Shown piece by piece: positions 9,707 through 18,794 of a DNA stretch of 64,000 nucleotides (positions within the stretch are counted from its first letter, which is position 1; each line of letters starts with the position of its first letter). Position numbers and translations under genes: made by a program. The notes beneath the pieces were generated by a model. It did no database searches. It saw nothing but the letters and a program-made list of their open reading frames with translations, and had not been told where the DNA came from. The DNA comes from an uncultured Lachnospira sp. (GTDB lineage: Bacteria > Bacillota > Clostridia > Lachnospirales > Lachnospiraceae), in the NCBI GenBank assembly GCA_910587485.1, contig CAJUKN010000005.1, forward strand, positions 1-64,000, given 5' to 3'.

Positions 9707-9861
9707 ATGAAAATAGGTGGTATTGGTGGAAAGACAAACACAGATTCAAGTGCAGAGCATGGGCAGTCCAAAAGCAGATTAGTGACTTAAATATAGAGCT
9801 TAGGCAGTATCAGATGGAGGAACACAGAAAAGCGCAACAGGAAAAGCAGCAGAAAAATTAG
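9707..9861 (+). pseudogene. FlxA-like small protein, frameshifted
   Basis: After AAAGGAGAAAACAGCT an ATG opens MKIGGIGGKTNTDSS and stops after 27 residues at 9790. A neighbouring frame continues as QISDLNIELRQYQMEE and then a Gln/Lys-rich coil ending at 9861. Combined, this looks like the short coiled-coil FlxA-like proteins (MKI-x-GIGG opening) common in this family. It follows the damaged two-component genes. The remainder of the gap to 10121 contains only the promoter described next. Confidence 0.45.
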
Positions 9862-9991
9862 TCCAATAAGTCACAAGATAATGCTCATGTATGGTAAAGA
9901 AATACAAACTGAAAATAAGAGACCATCAGCACCTCACTAGATTTAGAGATAGCACAATGATATAATTTGAATGTATATATTTCCTTATATT

Positions 9992-10020
9992 TTGTCAAGT
10001 TCCGTTCATAACTATACTAT
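9992..10020 (+). promoter_or_regulatory. Sigma-A promoter for the ABC operon
   Basis: TTGTCA (9992-9997), a 17-base spacer and TACTAT (10015-10020) give a strong housekeeping promoter. The leader that follows contains a small perfect hairpin, CTACC-GTT-GGTAG, before the gene at 10122. The leader structure may matter for regulation, but nothing more specific is visible. Confidence 0.65.
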
Positions 10021-10121
10021 CAGTAGAGGCAAAAAGCCGTATTTTGTCCAACTCTACCGTTGGTAGGTGTTTATTTTTATGCCAGATTTATATAATTTAC
10101 GACAAGCAGGAGGGCTGAATA

Positions 10122-11258
10122 ATGAATCAAATTAAGATTGGAGCTTTTATTTCCGAACGCCGGAAAGCAAAAGGCTGGACGCAAAGCCAGTTAGCAGAAA
10201 AACTGGAAATAACCGATAAGGCTATTTCAAAATGGGAAACAGGACGGTCTATGCCGGATTTGTCTTTATTTATGCCTTTATGCACTCTTTTAGACGTTAC
10301 TTTGAATGAACTATTTGCGGGCGAGTGCATTGCAGAAGAAAAATTGAAAGAAAAAGCAGATGAGGTACTTATGGACGTGATTACAAATTGGTTAGGACAT
10401 GATAAATGGGAATCAAAAGAAAGTGATACAACCCCCGAAAATGTTTTGGAAATTGAAAATGTTTCCAAACTCTATGAAAATGTTTCAATAACACACGAAA
10501 ATATTTTGGAAAAGCACAAAATAGAAAATAATTCTGTATTAGCTGTAAATAACGTAAGTTTTCAGATACCGCACGGAAGTTTTGTTGGAATTATGGGGGC
10601 TTCCGGTTCCGGAAAAACAACATTGCTTAATTTAATAGCCACAATAGACAAGCCAACAAATGGGACGATACGGATAAGCGGACAGAATATAGTGGATATA
10701 CCAGACGAAGCTGCCGCAGAATTTCGCCGCAGACATTTAGGCTTTGTTTTCCAGGAATACAATCTGCTTGAAACTTTGACTATCTATGAAAATATTGCAC
10801 TTGCTTTGACAGTAAAAGAGGTTTCCAAAGAAAGTATTCGCCCAACAATTCAAAGTTTGTCTGAAAAGCTGGATATATCAGCAATATTAGATAAATTTCC
10901 ATATGAGGTATCGGGAGGGCAACGGCAACGCTGCGCCTGCGCCCGTGCTATTGTGGTAAATCCGGATATTATACTTGCGGACGAGCCTACCGGGGCATTA
11001 GATTCCCACGCTGCCAGACAGCTTTTAGACACCCTTGCTATGCTTTGTAGAGAGTACAGCGCAACAATATTGATGGTCACGCATGATGTCATGGCAGCCA
11101 GCTATTGTGACAGAATTTTGTTTATGAAAGACGGCGAAATAAAAGCTGCCTTAAACCGGGAACAGGAAAACAAACAGACCTTTTTTGCGGATATTTTGAA
11201 GAAAATAGAATGGATAGAGGGAGAAAGCCATGATGTACTTGAAGTTGTCAATCCGTAA
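10122..11258 (+). CDS. XRE helix-turn-helix fused to a MacB/BceA-type ABC ATPase
   Basis: A 378-residue fusion. Residues 8-62 form an XRE-type helix-turn-helix (SERRKAKGWTQSQLAEKL, KAISKWETGRSMPDLS). Residues from about 104 form a complete LolD/MacB-class ABC ATPase: Walker A GASGSGKTTLL near 158, signature VSGGQRQR, Walker B ILADEPTGALDS and H-loop MVTHD. The gene overlaps the FtsX-like permease by 29 bases, so the product is the transporter ATPase. The DNA-binding domain may let it regulate its own operon directly, as no functional two-component system remains next to it. RBS GGAGGG. Confidence 0.85.
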   Translation: MNQIKIGAFISERRKAKGWTQSQLAEKLEITDKAISKWETGRSMPDLSLFMPLCTLLDVTLNELFAGECIAEEKLKEKADEVLMDVITNWLGHDKWESKESDTTPENVLEIENVSKLYENVSITHENILEKHKIENNSVLAVNNVSFQIPHGSFVGIMGASGSGKTTLLNLIATIDKPTNGTIRISGQNIVDIPDEAAAEFRRRHLGFVFQEYNLLETLTIYENIALALTVKEVSKESIRPTIQSLSEKLDISAILDKFPYEVSGGQRQRCACARAIVVNPDIILADEPTGALDSHAARQLLDTLAMLCREYSATILMVTHDVMAASYCDRILFMKDGEIKAALNREQENKQTFFADILKKIEWIEGESHDVLEVVNP

Positions 11259-12576
11259 TGCCAAGCGGTCTTTTAAAAATTATCTTTTATATGTTGCTGC
11301 CATGACCATCCTTTTGGCTATTATAGAGGTATCTAATTGTATAGCCATTATAGGAGAATTAGCCGGTTTTCAAGTAATTTCTCTGCCTCTATTAATAACA
11401 GTAATCCAAATAGTTTTAGTTGGATATATAGACACTTTCATGTTAAAGCAGCGTGCAAAGGAATTTGCAAACTATTTATTACTGGGCATGGGAAAAAAGA
11501 GGTTAATTCGATTATTCCTATGTGAAGTCCAGTTGATTGGTTTTTGCTGCTATTTAGCAGGAACAACAATAGGTTTTGCTATCTATGGATTTTGGTATTT
11601 TTGTGAGCCTTTACATGGAATGAAACATTGCGGATTCCTCTATGGTAAAAGTATGTTTTATACGTTTATGTTTTTTTGCCTTATTGAAACAGTGTGTTCT
11701 TTTCAGTTGAGGAGGCGCTTAAATAAATTGCAAATAAGGGAACTGATGTATGAAAGAAATCACAATCAAGGCGTGAAAAATATAGGGAACTATAAAAAAT
11801 GGGGAATTATCTTCCTTTTGTATTTTGTGTGCTTAATTGGCTGCGTTTGTGGCATTGTTTTTTTGCCAGAAACTTATATTGTTTATCCTGTATCTGTTGC
11901 AGCATTACCTTTGTTCATATCTGTCTTTGCCTTTTACAAATGGGCGTTTGGCTGGCTATATGCTCAAAGGAGAATGAAATCCGTAAAAATATACCAAAAA
12001 AACATACTATATATCACGGCAAATATTACATCAAACTTCAAAACGTCTGCTATTGTAAATACCATTTTTTGTGTATGCTTTTTATTTTCAGCGTGTTCTT
12101 TCATAACTGGAATATTGATGTTGCAGCCAGAATTTAAACTTTTTGATACGACTATGCGTCAGTGGATGGGAATTTCACAAATAAGTATCTGTATTGTGTT
12201 TTTGGTTATTTATTTTTCAATATTATCTTTGCAGCAGATTATAGAGGTCAGGCAAAATTCAAAAAGCAATCAGATAATGCACTGTATGGGAAAAAGCAAT
12301 AAACAGATAGAAAGACTTGTAAATCAGCAAATAGCAATTAAACTGATTTTTCCAATGATAATGGCTTTATTGATTATTTTATTCTGCGTACCATTACTGA
12401 ATGGAAAAATGAATTTAATATTGCCAGTTTCATTGAATAACATTCTGTTCAAATTAACTGCTGAATTTGGGGCATGTATTATAATTTTCTACATTTGTTA
12501 TTTTAGAATTATCAGTGCCATGAGCAAACGGTATATAACCCCCTCTGCTCGAAAGTTGTCAAAACAATCAGAATAG
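11230..12576 (+). CDS. FtsX-like ABC transporter permease
   Basis: A 448-residue polytopic membrane protein translated from within the end of the ATPase gene. The opening MMYLKLSIRNAKRSFKNYLL is the classic N-terminus of BceB/FtsX permeases. About eight to ten hydrophobic segments follow. It is clearly shorter than BceB (about 650 residues) and seems to lack the large extracellular sensor domain. Substrate unknown; relatives export or detoxify cell-envelope peptides. Confidence 0.75.
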   Translation: MMYLKLSIRNAKRSFKNYLLYVAAMTILLAIIEVSNCIAIIGELAGFQVISLPLLITVIQIVLVGYIDTFMLKQRAKEFANYLLLGMGKKRLIRLFLCEVQLIGFCCYLAGTTIGFAIYGFWYFCEPLHGMKHCGFLYGKSMFYTFMFFCLIETVCSFQLRRRLNKLQIRELMYERNHNQGVKNIGNYKKWGIIFLLYFVCLIGCVCGIVFLPETYIVYPVSVAALPLFISVFAFYKWAFGWLYAQRRMKSVKIYQKNILYITANITSNFKTSAIVNTIFCVCFLFSACSFITGILMLQPEFKLFDTTMRQWMGISQISICIVFLVIYFSILSLQQIIEVRQNSKSNQIMHCMGKSNKQIERLVNQQIAIKLIFPMIMALLIILFCVPLLNGKMNLILPVSLNNILFKLTAEFGACIIIFYICYFRIISAMSKRYITPSARKLSKQSE

Positions 12577-12652
12577 CCAACAGCAATGATAATCAAGGAA
12601 CGACAGTTTAAGATATTGCTCCCTCTGAATTATAAAAGTGTAACTGTAAACC

Positions 12653-12868
12653 ATGCACCGCCCCCCCCATGTGGGAAAAAGGGGAAACTTGCTGCCGCCT
12701 GTTATCGTTTCCAGAGAAAAAGAAAGAAATCATTTACCTTTATTTTTTAGGAATTACACACAGCAGGAAATCGTGGAACTATACGGACACTACCAAAGTA
12801 CGGCGTGGCATCATATTCACAGTGCCTTGCAGATGTTGCAGAAGGAAATGGAGGTAAATAGTAGTTGA
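12653..12868 (+). pseudogene. Remnant of a sigma-70-like factor (region 4)
   Basis: Two frames together resemble the C-terminal end of the small sigma-like factors that accompany accessory modules. One frame gives FPEKKKEIIYLYFLG. The other continues NYTQQEIVELYGHYQSTAWH and ALQMLQKEMEV, a region 4 helix-turn-helix. A run of eight C at 12661-12668 lies near the broken start. At least two frameshifts are required to reconstruct the protein, so it is non-functional. Confidence 0.6.
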
Positions 12869-12885
12869 AACTTGTGGAGGTGAAT

Positions 12886-13449
12886 GTGAGTAAATCTTTA
12901 TCTGAAATGACTTTAGAGGAATTATGGGCATTATTTCCAATTATTCTCTGTGAACATAAAAATTGTTGGTATGATTGGTATGAGGAAGAGAAAAGAGAAA
13001 TAACTACCATTTTGTATGACATAGATTTAAAAATTAATCACATTGGAAGTACAGCAATAAAATCTATTATGGCGAAACCAATTATTGATATTTTAGTCGA
13101 AATTCCAAAATATGTTTTTATGACAGATATAAAAGAAAAGCTTGAAAATAATGGATATACATGTATGTCTGAAACAGAAAATAGAAAGTCTTTTAATAAG
13201 GGATATACAGATAAAGGATTTGCAGAAAAAGTATTTCATTTGCATTTGCGATATTTTGGAGATAATGATGAATTATATTTTCGCGATTATATGAACAGTT
13301 ATCCTATTTTTGCACACGAGTATGAAATATTAAAATGTTCTCTTTGGAAAAAATATGAACACAATCGAGATGCATATACGGAGGCAAAAAGTTCATTTGT
13401 TTTAAAATATACAAAATGTGCAAAAATGGAATATGGAAAGCGATATTGA
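12886..13449 (+). CDS. GrpB family nucleotidyltransferase-like protein
   Basis: A 187-residue UPF0157/GrpB protein. I chose the GTG at 12886, 6 bases after GGAGG, because it gives VSKSLSEMTLEELWALFPI, the family's normal start. Hallmarks are HIGSTAIKSIMAKPIIDILVEI (nucleotidyltransferase-like core) and FHLHLRYFGDNDELYFRDYM. The biochemical role of GrpB proteins is not settled. It directly follows the sigma remnant and is otherwise isolated. The sequence from 13450 to 13676 is very AT-rich and shows no gene. Confidence 0.85.
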   Translation: MSKSLSEMTLEELWALFPIILCEHKNCWYDWYEEEKREITTILYDIDLKINHIGSTAIKSIMAKPIIDILVEIPKYVFMTDIKEKLENNGYTCMSETENRKSFNKGYTDKGFAEKVFHLHLRYFGDNDELYFRDYMNSYPIFAHEYEILKCSLWKKYEHNRDAYTEAKSSFVLKYTKCAKMEYGKRY

Positions 13450-13676
13450 ACAATAAGATTACTATTATAATAAAAAATGTAATATAGAATTAAAAAGAAA
13501 TATGTTTTATTGAACAGTCTGTATAATATTTTATAAAATAGATGATAATAGTAAAAAGGAAAATAAATAAAAATAGACATTTTATCGGAATTGATGTACT
13601 ATATTTAATATAAATATAAAAAATAAGAACAAAAAAAGGATAAATAGTATTAATTATATAAAAAGGGCATTTGATT

Positions 13677-15152
13677 ATGAAAGAAAAATATTTAGTTAGA
13701 ATAATAGAATCAGAATTAAAGAATTTTAAAAATGTTAAGTATGGAGATATAAAATATGTAAATTGTTCAAATGCCGAATATCGAGCTGAGTTAATAGAAT
13801 CGGATATTAATGGAATATATGGACAAAATGGTTCAGGAAAAACGGCTATTATTGAAGCATTGGATATTTTACAACATATTATGAGTGGCAACACCATTTC
13901 ATATAATGAGTATGAAGGAATGTTGGATGATAATGAAATAATGGAATTATCAACCGTTTTTTATATTGAATGTGGTCAAAAAAAATATAAAGCTCGATAT
14001 GAATTATTATTAAAAAAGCAGGCAAAAGAGAAAAAAATACAAATTTATTCAGAAAGTATTATTTATTGGCAAAGAGGTGCTTCTTGGAAAACAGAACGAA
14101 ATGTAGCTTTTTTAAATCCATATTATGATACTCAATCTATTTTAGAAAATATGCCAGCATATGTGATGTCTAATAATAAAAGTAAGATTAGTAAAGTAAG
14201 ATTTTTTCATTCAATACAAAATCTTGCTGTATTTTGCGCTCAGAAAAATGTATCTTTATTTTTTAATGAAATGATTAATAAATCTTTAAAAAGCGAAAAT
14301 CAAAATGAGGAAGAGATTGCTTTTTCAGATGTAGTAAGAGCGTTATTTGAGTTTGCTAGAATGAAATTTCAAGTAGTAAAAGTAAATCAATTAGGAGTAA
14401 ATTATTCAAGTGATTTTATTCCTGTAAATGTTCATACAGAGTCTGAAAATGAGATTATGCAAGGCTGTATTCCTCTATTTATTAATGGAAGAGGGGAATT
14501 TCCAGAAGATATTTTTAGTAAACTTAAAAATATTATTGCTGCAATTAATATAGCATTAAAATCAATCATATTTAATTTATCAATAGAACTTATTAAAACA
14601 AATGAAGAAAAAAATAAAGATGGTATCAATATAGTTCAAGTGGAAGTCTATTCTAATAGAGATGGCAAAAGATTTCTTACGAAATATGAATCAGAAGGTA
14701 TTAAAAGAATTATATCTTTGTTAAATTATTTGATTTCATTATATAATAATCCAAGTGTATGTTTAGTGGTAGATGAATTAGATGCAGGAATTTTTGAGTA
14801 TTTGTTAGGCGAATTAATTGGTGTTTTAGCTGAAGAAGCAAAAGGACAATTAATATTTACATCTCATAATTTAAGGATTATGGAAAAGCTTGATAAGAAA
14901 AATATTATTTGTTCAACCGTAAATTCTGAAAATAGATATATTTCTCTTAAAGGAATAGAAAAGACACATAATCGTAGAGATTTTTATATAAGAACGATTG
15001 TTTTAGGAGGACAAAAAGAAAAACTTTATGATGATACCGAACTCCAAGATATGGGATATGCTTTTAGAAAGGCAGGAAATTTGGAAGAAGACGATGTGAA
15101 AATGGATTTTTCTCCTGAATTTATGGAATTTTTGAAGAAAAATGAATTTTGA
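13677..15152 (+). CDS. SMC/ABC-type AAA ATPase of a putative two-gene defence module
   Basis: A 491-residue ATPase; ATG 13677 is preceded by AAAAGGG. It has Walker A GQNGSGKT at residues 49-56, an ABC-signature-like YESEGIKRI, Walker B CLVVDE at 362-367 and H-loop FTSHN near 392. This is the AAA_15/AAA_21 layout seen in anti-phage ATPases (AbiL, PARIS AriA, OLD-like). The gene 31 bases downstream encodes a TOPRIM protein, reinforcing that comparison. Base composition is even more AT-rich than the surroundings, consistent with transfer. Exact system type not established. Confidence 0.7.
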   Translation: MKEKYLVRIIESELKNFKNVKYGDIKYVNCSNAEYRAELIESDINGIYGQNGSGKTAIIEALDILQHIMSGNTISYNEYEGMLDDNEIMELSTVFYIECGQKKYKARYELLLKKQAKEKKIQIYSESIIYWQRGASWKTERNVAFLNPYYDTQSILENMPAYVMSNNKSKISKVRFFHSIQNLAVFCAQKNVSLFFNEMINKSLKSENQNEEEIAFSDVVRALFEFARMKFQVVKVNQLGVNYSSDFIPVNVHTESENEIMQGCIPLFINGRGEFPEDIFSKLKNIIAAINIALKSIIFNLSIELIKTNEEKNKDGINIVQVEVYSNRDGKRFLTKYESEGIKRIISLLNYLISLYNNPSVCLVVDELDAGIFEYLLGELIGVLAEEAKGQLIFTSHNLRIMEKLDKKNIICSTVNSENRYISLKGIEKTHNRRDFYIRTIVLGGQKEKLYDDTELQDMGYAFRKAGNLEEDDVKMDFSPEFMEFLKKNEF

Positions 15153-15183
15153 TAATAGTATATAAAAAGAGGATAAATTTTTT

Positions 15184-15870
15184 ATGAATAAAGTAGTAGT
15201 ATTTATCGTTGAAGGTGGCACAGATAAAAGAGTATTAGAAAATATTTTTAAAAAAATATATAGACATAAGGAAATTCATTTTGAATTTACACATGGGGAT
15301 ATTACATCTGATGAAAATATAAATAAAAGCAATATACAAATAGAAATTTACAATCATGTAGAAAGCTATCTAAAAGATAAAAAATTGAAGCGTACGGATA
15401 TATGGCAAATAGTGCAAATATTTGATACAGATGGAACATATATAGACGATTCTTATATTATGCAGGGAACCAGTGATGAATTTATTTATTCAACAGAAAG
15501 TATTTCTTGTAAAAATGTACAGAGAGTAATAAATAGAAATAAACATAAAAGAGAAATGATAGACTATCTTCTTACATGTGATAAGATTAGGGGAATACAG
15601 TATCGCTGTTATTATTTGTCAAGTAATTTAGACCATGCGTTGTATAATAAACTTAATTTAGATGATGAAAAAAAGATAAAATATGCTGATAAATTTTATG
15701 AGCAGTTTATGGGAAAAGAAAAAGCATTTATTAATTACTTAAATATGGAGGTTGTTAATGATGTTCCTGAGAGTTTTCCATTATCTTGGAGATACATAAA
15801 AGAAGGATTACATTCATTAGAACGGCATACTAATTTAAATATTTATTTTAAAGAAAATCCAATATTATGA
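15184..15870 (+). CDS. TOPRIM-domain protein, partner of the upstream ATPase
   Basis: A 228-residue protein. FIVEGGTDKRVLENIF places a conserved Glu at residue 10, and VQIFDTDGTYID supplies a D-x-D pair at residues 81 and 83: the acidic triad and spacing of a TOPRIM fold. TOPRIM proteins paired with an SMC-like ATPase act as nucleases or effectors in PARIS-, AbiL- and OLD-type phage defence. The gene lies 31 bases after the ATPase with no terminator between them. By analogy it would be the effector held in check or activated by the ATPase; this is inference. Confidence 0.65.
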   Translation: MNKVVVFIVEGGTDKRVLENIFKKIYRHKEIHFEFTHGDITSDENINKSNIQIEIYNHVESYLKDKKLKRTDIWQIVQIFDTDGTYIDDSYIMQGTSDEFIYSTESISCKNVQRVINRNKHKREMIDYLLTCDKIRGIQYRCYYLSSNLDHALYNKLNLDDEKKIKYADKFYEQFMGKEKAFINYLNMEVVNDVPESFPLSWRYIKEGLHSLERHTNLNIYFKENPIL

Positions 15871-15958
15871 TATAAAATTTTATATTTTAAAATAATTTTA
15901 AATTTAAAATATACATTCAAACCAAATAATTTTATTTACTTTTATTTGAAAGTTTTAT

Positions 15959-17014
15959 CTATATATCCCCAATTTCCTTATAGATTTTTTTAAATGCAGT
16001 AGGAAGTGCAATTTCTTTTTCAAGCTGTTGTTTTGTAACCCATTTTAAGTTGGTCTTGTTTCCCATAGAATCGCATAAAATAACAAAACAATTCATATGC
16101 CATTCTATATGAGAAAAGATATGTTTTTTCTTAAAGGTGGATTGTATTGTTACATTGTTTATTTCTTGTTGTAACAACCATTTTTCAACTTCTTTTTTTG
16201 AAAGTATCTTGTCAAGATTTGGAAACTCCCACATACCACCTAGCAAGCCCTGTTGTTCTCGTTTACTTATAGCAATATTATCATTATAACACAAAAGAAA
16301 AACAGTTTTATTTTCAATTTTTCGTTCTCCCTTTTTTTTCTTTACAGGAAATTCCATCTGTCGTTTTTCTTTATAAGCAAGACAGTGTTCTTTTAATGGA
16401 CATTCACTGCATTTTGGTACGCCATTAGGGGTGCAGATTACAGCGCCCAATTCCATCAAACTTTGCGTGAAATCACCACATCTATCTTTTGGATAAATAG
16501 CCTCCAAATTTTTTTTAACTTCCTCTCGAAATTTATTATTTGTAATATCGGTTGAATTTTTTGTCAGTCTAGTAATGACACGAAGTACATTACCATCTAC
16601 AGCAGCCGTCTTTTTACCAAATGAAATAGAACAGATAGCACCAGCCGTATATGTTCCTATGCCCGGAAGTTTGATAACAATATCAAATTCTGTGGGGAAT
16701 TGTCCATGATAATCTTCACAAATTATTTGTGCTGCTTTTTTTAAATTTTTGGCGCGAGAATAATATCCAAGACCTTCCCACAATTTCATAAGTTGTTCGT
16801 CCTCGCATGTAGCCAAATCATGCATAGTTGGAAATGTTTGTAAAAATTTTTTATAATATGTTATTACAGTATCCACACGAGTTTGCTGCAGCATAATTTC
16901 GGAAATCCAAACACGATAAGGCTCTGTATTTTCACGCCATGGCAAAGTTCGTGCATTTTTCGCATACCATGTTAATAATGGTTCTACAATGTTTTCTAAA
17001 TGATAATCAGACAT
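15959..17014 (-). CDS. mutY: Adenine DNA glycosylase MutY
   Basis: A 351-residue A/G-specific adenine glycosylase that removes A mispaired with 8-oxoG. The HhH-GPD core has the catalytic Glu39 in SEIMLQQTRV and Asp140 in AAVDGNVLRV. The HhH segment is LPGIGTYTAGAI. The [4Fe-4S] cluster Cys are C194, C202, C205 and C211 (C-x7-C-x2-C-x5-C, one residue longer in the first gap than in E. coli). The C-terminal NUDIX-like domain contains QQGLLGGMWEFPNL. Single gene, convergent with the defence pair. Confidence 0.95.
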   Translation of the reverse strand: MSDYHLENIVEPLLTWYAKNARTLPWRENTEPYRVWISEIMLQQTRVDTVITYYKKFLQTFPTMHDLATCEDEQLMKLWEGLGYYSRAKNLKKAAQIICEDYHGQFPTEFDIVIKLPGIGTYTAGAICSISFGKKTAAVDGNVLRVITRLTKNSTDITNNKFREEVKKNLEAIYPKDRCGDFTQSLMELGAVICTPNGVPKCSECPLKEHCLAYKEKRQMEFPVKKKKGERKIENKTVFLLCYNDNIAISKREQQGLLGGMWEFPNLDKILSKKEVEKWLLQQEINNVTIQSTFKKKHIFSHIEWHMNCFVILCDSMGNKTNLKWVTKQQLEKEIALPTAFKKIYKEIGDI

Positions 17015-17067
17015 GATTTATTTCCTTTATTTTTAATATTCTAATTTTTTACATAGTGAGCAGTCAG

Positions 17068-17120
17068 AAGTTTGCAAAGCAAATTTTTATACCACAGCTA
17101 TACTGTGGTTATTTTAACAT
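17068..17120. repeat. Twin-hairpin dispersed repeat, copy 1
   Basis: Two adjacent hairpins (AGTTTGC/GCAAATT and ACCACAG/CTGTGGT) match a second copy at 52295-52345 over about 50 bases with few differences. Both copies lie just upstream of a minus-strand promoter region (mutY here, an ABC-F gene there). The remaining sequence up to 17389 is AT-rich and shows nothing else. Confidence 0.65.
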
Positions 17121-17389
17121 AAAAATCCTATATTCTCTACAAATAGCTATTTAAAAATCAAATTTTCATAAAAACAAATTGACTTGTGCTTGATGAATTT
17201 ATATGATTATTTTATCCAGTAATGTGGTATTTAAATAAATATTATTGTTGTATTTGTTGAAAAGATACGATAAAATTCCCTTTTTAGAATTGTATATCCG
17301 TTAAAAATGAGTGTATAAATATAGTGTTAATAGCAAAAGAATATTTTATAATCAAATAAATAAATTAAAAGTTATGAGGGATAACCTAT

Positions 17390-17845
17390 ATGTCAAAAAT
17401 AAGTTCTGATGAATGTTTTACTATGGATATGGAATGGTATGGTGTTGACAGACAAGGTAATATAGCTGTATTTTGCAGTGCGGGAGAGGGATATTTGCCT
17501 GAATTTGTTTGTGAAGATAAAGAGAGGGCAGATGAACTTATAGAGTATTTTAATGCTATTGAAAGGATTACAGATAGTGTATTGCTTTTTATCCAGACAG
17601 AACATGCGCAACAGGTTGCAAAGGATTTTTCGGACAGAGGCTTGTATTATTTTGATGCAGATGATGGTATTAGGATAGGAATTTGTACACTTCATGATTA
17701 TTATACAAAACAATCCTATCCGCTAAAGCCATTGAAATATGAAATGTTGCCAAACCATATCAGAGAAATTTTAAAACATAATTTTATGGAAATAGAAGAT
17801 TTCTTATATGAAGATACAATACATATAAAACATGCTTATGAGTAA
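17390..17845 (+). CDS. Hypothetical protein, possible immunity-type protein
   Basis: A 151-residue acidic soluble protein that I do not recognise with certainty. FTMDMEWYGVDRQGNIAVFCSAGEGYLPEF is a layout seen in single-domain immunity proteins of polymorphic toxin systems, split here by no gap. The predicted mixed alpha/beta character and the solitary position beside another small acidic protein fit that reading. No toxin gene is visible nearby. RBS GAGGGATAAC. Confidence 0.45.
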   Translation: MSKISSDECFTMDMEWYGVDRQGNIAVFCSAGEGYLPEFVCEDKERADELIEYFNAIERITDSVLLFIQTEHAQQVAKDFSDRGLYYFDADDGIRIGICTLHDYYTKQSYPLKPLKYEMLPNHIREILKHNFMEIEDFLYEDTIHIKHAYE

Positions 17846-18005
17846 CAGTGCTTGTCTTATTGTTCAGGAAACTTTTTTAAAATGAGGGTTTAAATGGTTT
17901 CAAGAATTAAAAAAATGTGAATATTCATCAAATTTTTGAGAGGAGGGAGTTGGAATACTTTTCCAACAAGGGAGTAATAAAAAAGAAAAGGTATGATAAT
18001 GTTTA

Positions 18006-18341
18006 ATGAAAGTAAAGGATATGGTTGAAAATATTAATTTCCATGATAGTAATGTTATTAAGTTATTATATGAAAATAATATAGTAAAATTAAAGCTTGA
18101 TTTGTGTATGTGGCAGCAAAAAAATTACAAAGAGGGAGATAGTGAACAAAAAGAAATTTTATTAGTATTTAATGCTGTTGAGGATTACATATGGGATTCT
18201 TTAAAAACAGAGAAGGATATTGATTATGATACAATTTTAGATATGTCTTATAATGGTGGGATTGTAAAAATTATATTGCTAGATGGAGAAGTATCCATTA
18301 TCACCTTTAAATGTGATGAGGTTAAAATATATTTAACATAA
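18006..18341 (+). CDS. Small hypothetical protein, possible immunity-type protein
   Basis: A 111-residue protein with alternating strand-like segments: NINFHDSNVIKLLYENNIVKLKLDL, in two parts, then EILLVFNAVEDY. The FHDSxI-type opening occurs in several small immunity-like families. The start is uncertain; ATG 18006 or 18021 could be used. It is followed directly by the tail of another small gene, suggesting a worn-down cassette array. Confidence 0.4.
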   Translation: MKVKDMVENINFHDSNVIKLLYENNIVKLKLDLCMWQQKNYKEGDSEQKEILLVFNAVEDYIWDSLKTEKDIDYDTILDMSYNGGIVKIILLDGEVSIITFKCDEVKIYLT

Positions 18342-18534
18342 ATCATTACTAAAAAACAAAAATGGTTGGCATAAAAAGAAACGCAGAAATGAGGATTATA
18401 ATCAAGTACATGGTGAGTACAAATTTGTTTGGGGTTGGTGGTTTCCAAGACAACTTTCATTGCAAGAATTTCGTGTAGGCTGTTTGGAATATGAATTTGT
18501 TGAATTGGAAGAAAAAATGGATTTCATATCATAA
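18337..18534 (+). pseudogene. C-terminal remnant of a small protein
   Basis: An open frame without any in-frame start codon ends in YKFVWGWWFPRQLSLQEF followed by a Glu-rich tail and TAA at 18532. The aromatic-rich composition is clearly protein-like. It has probably lost its 5' end. Its first part (about 18350-18398) also resembles the leader repeat found at 22369-22399, so repeat DNA may have replaced the missing start. The following 260 bases up to 18794 hold only AT-rich sequence. Confidence 0.4.
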
Positions 18535-18794
18535 ACGATAAAAATATCAAAGAGGGAAAATGAATTATTGACTGTGAAAATGCTGATTTATAATTTGCTA
18601 TGTTTTTTCAGGAGTTAATTTCTTTCAGAGAATGTATGCAATATTGGTAATAAAAATAGCAGAAACATCTTCATCTATTTTATTAATTTTACAGTATTTC
18701 CATACTTTTGAGGAAGATTCAAGAAAATTTTTTTGTTATCCTCTCTGCTTTTGTTTTCTTTTTATAACAAATTATTTTGAAGGGAAAAAATATC

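Noticed and set aside
12669..12857. A separate small basic protein in the sigma-factor region
   Set aside because: It is one of the two frames needed to rebuild the broken sigma-like factor, not an independent gene.
18535..18794. A second cobalamin riboswitch upstream of the ECF operon
   Set aside because: None of the conserved core blocks (GCCACTG, GGGAAGG, AGTCAGGAT) is present; only AT-rich sequence is seen.
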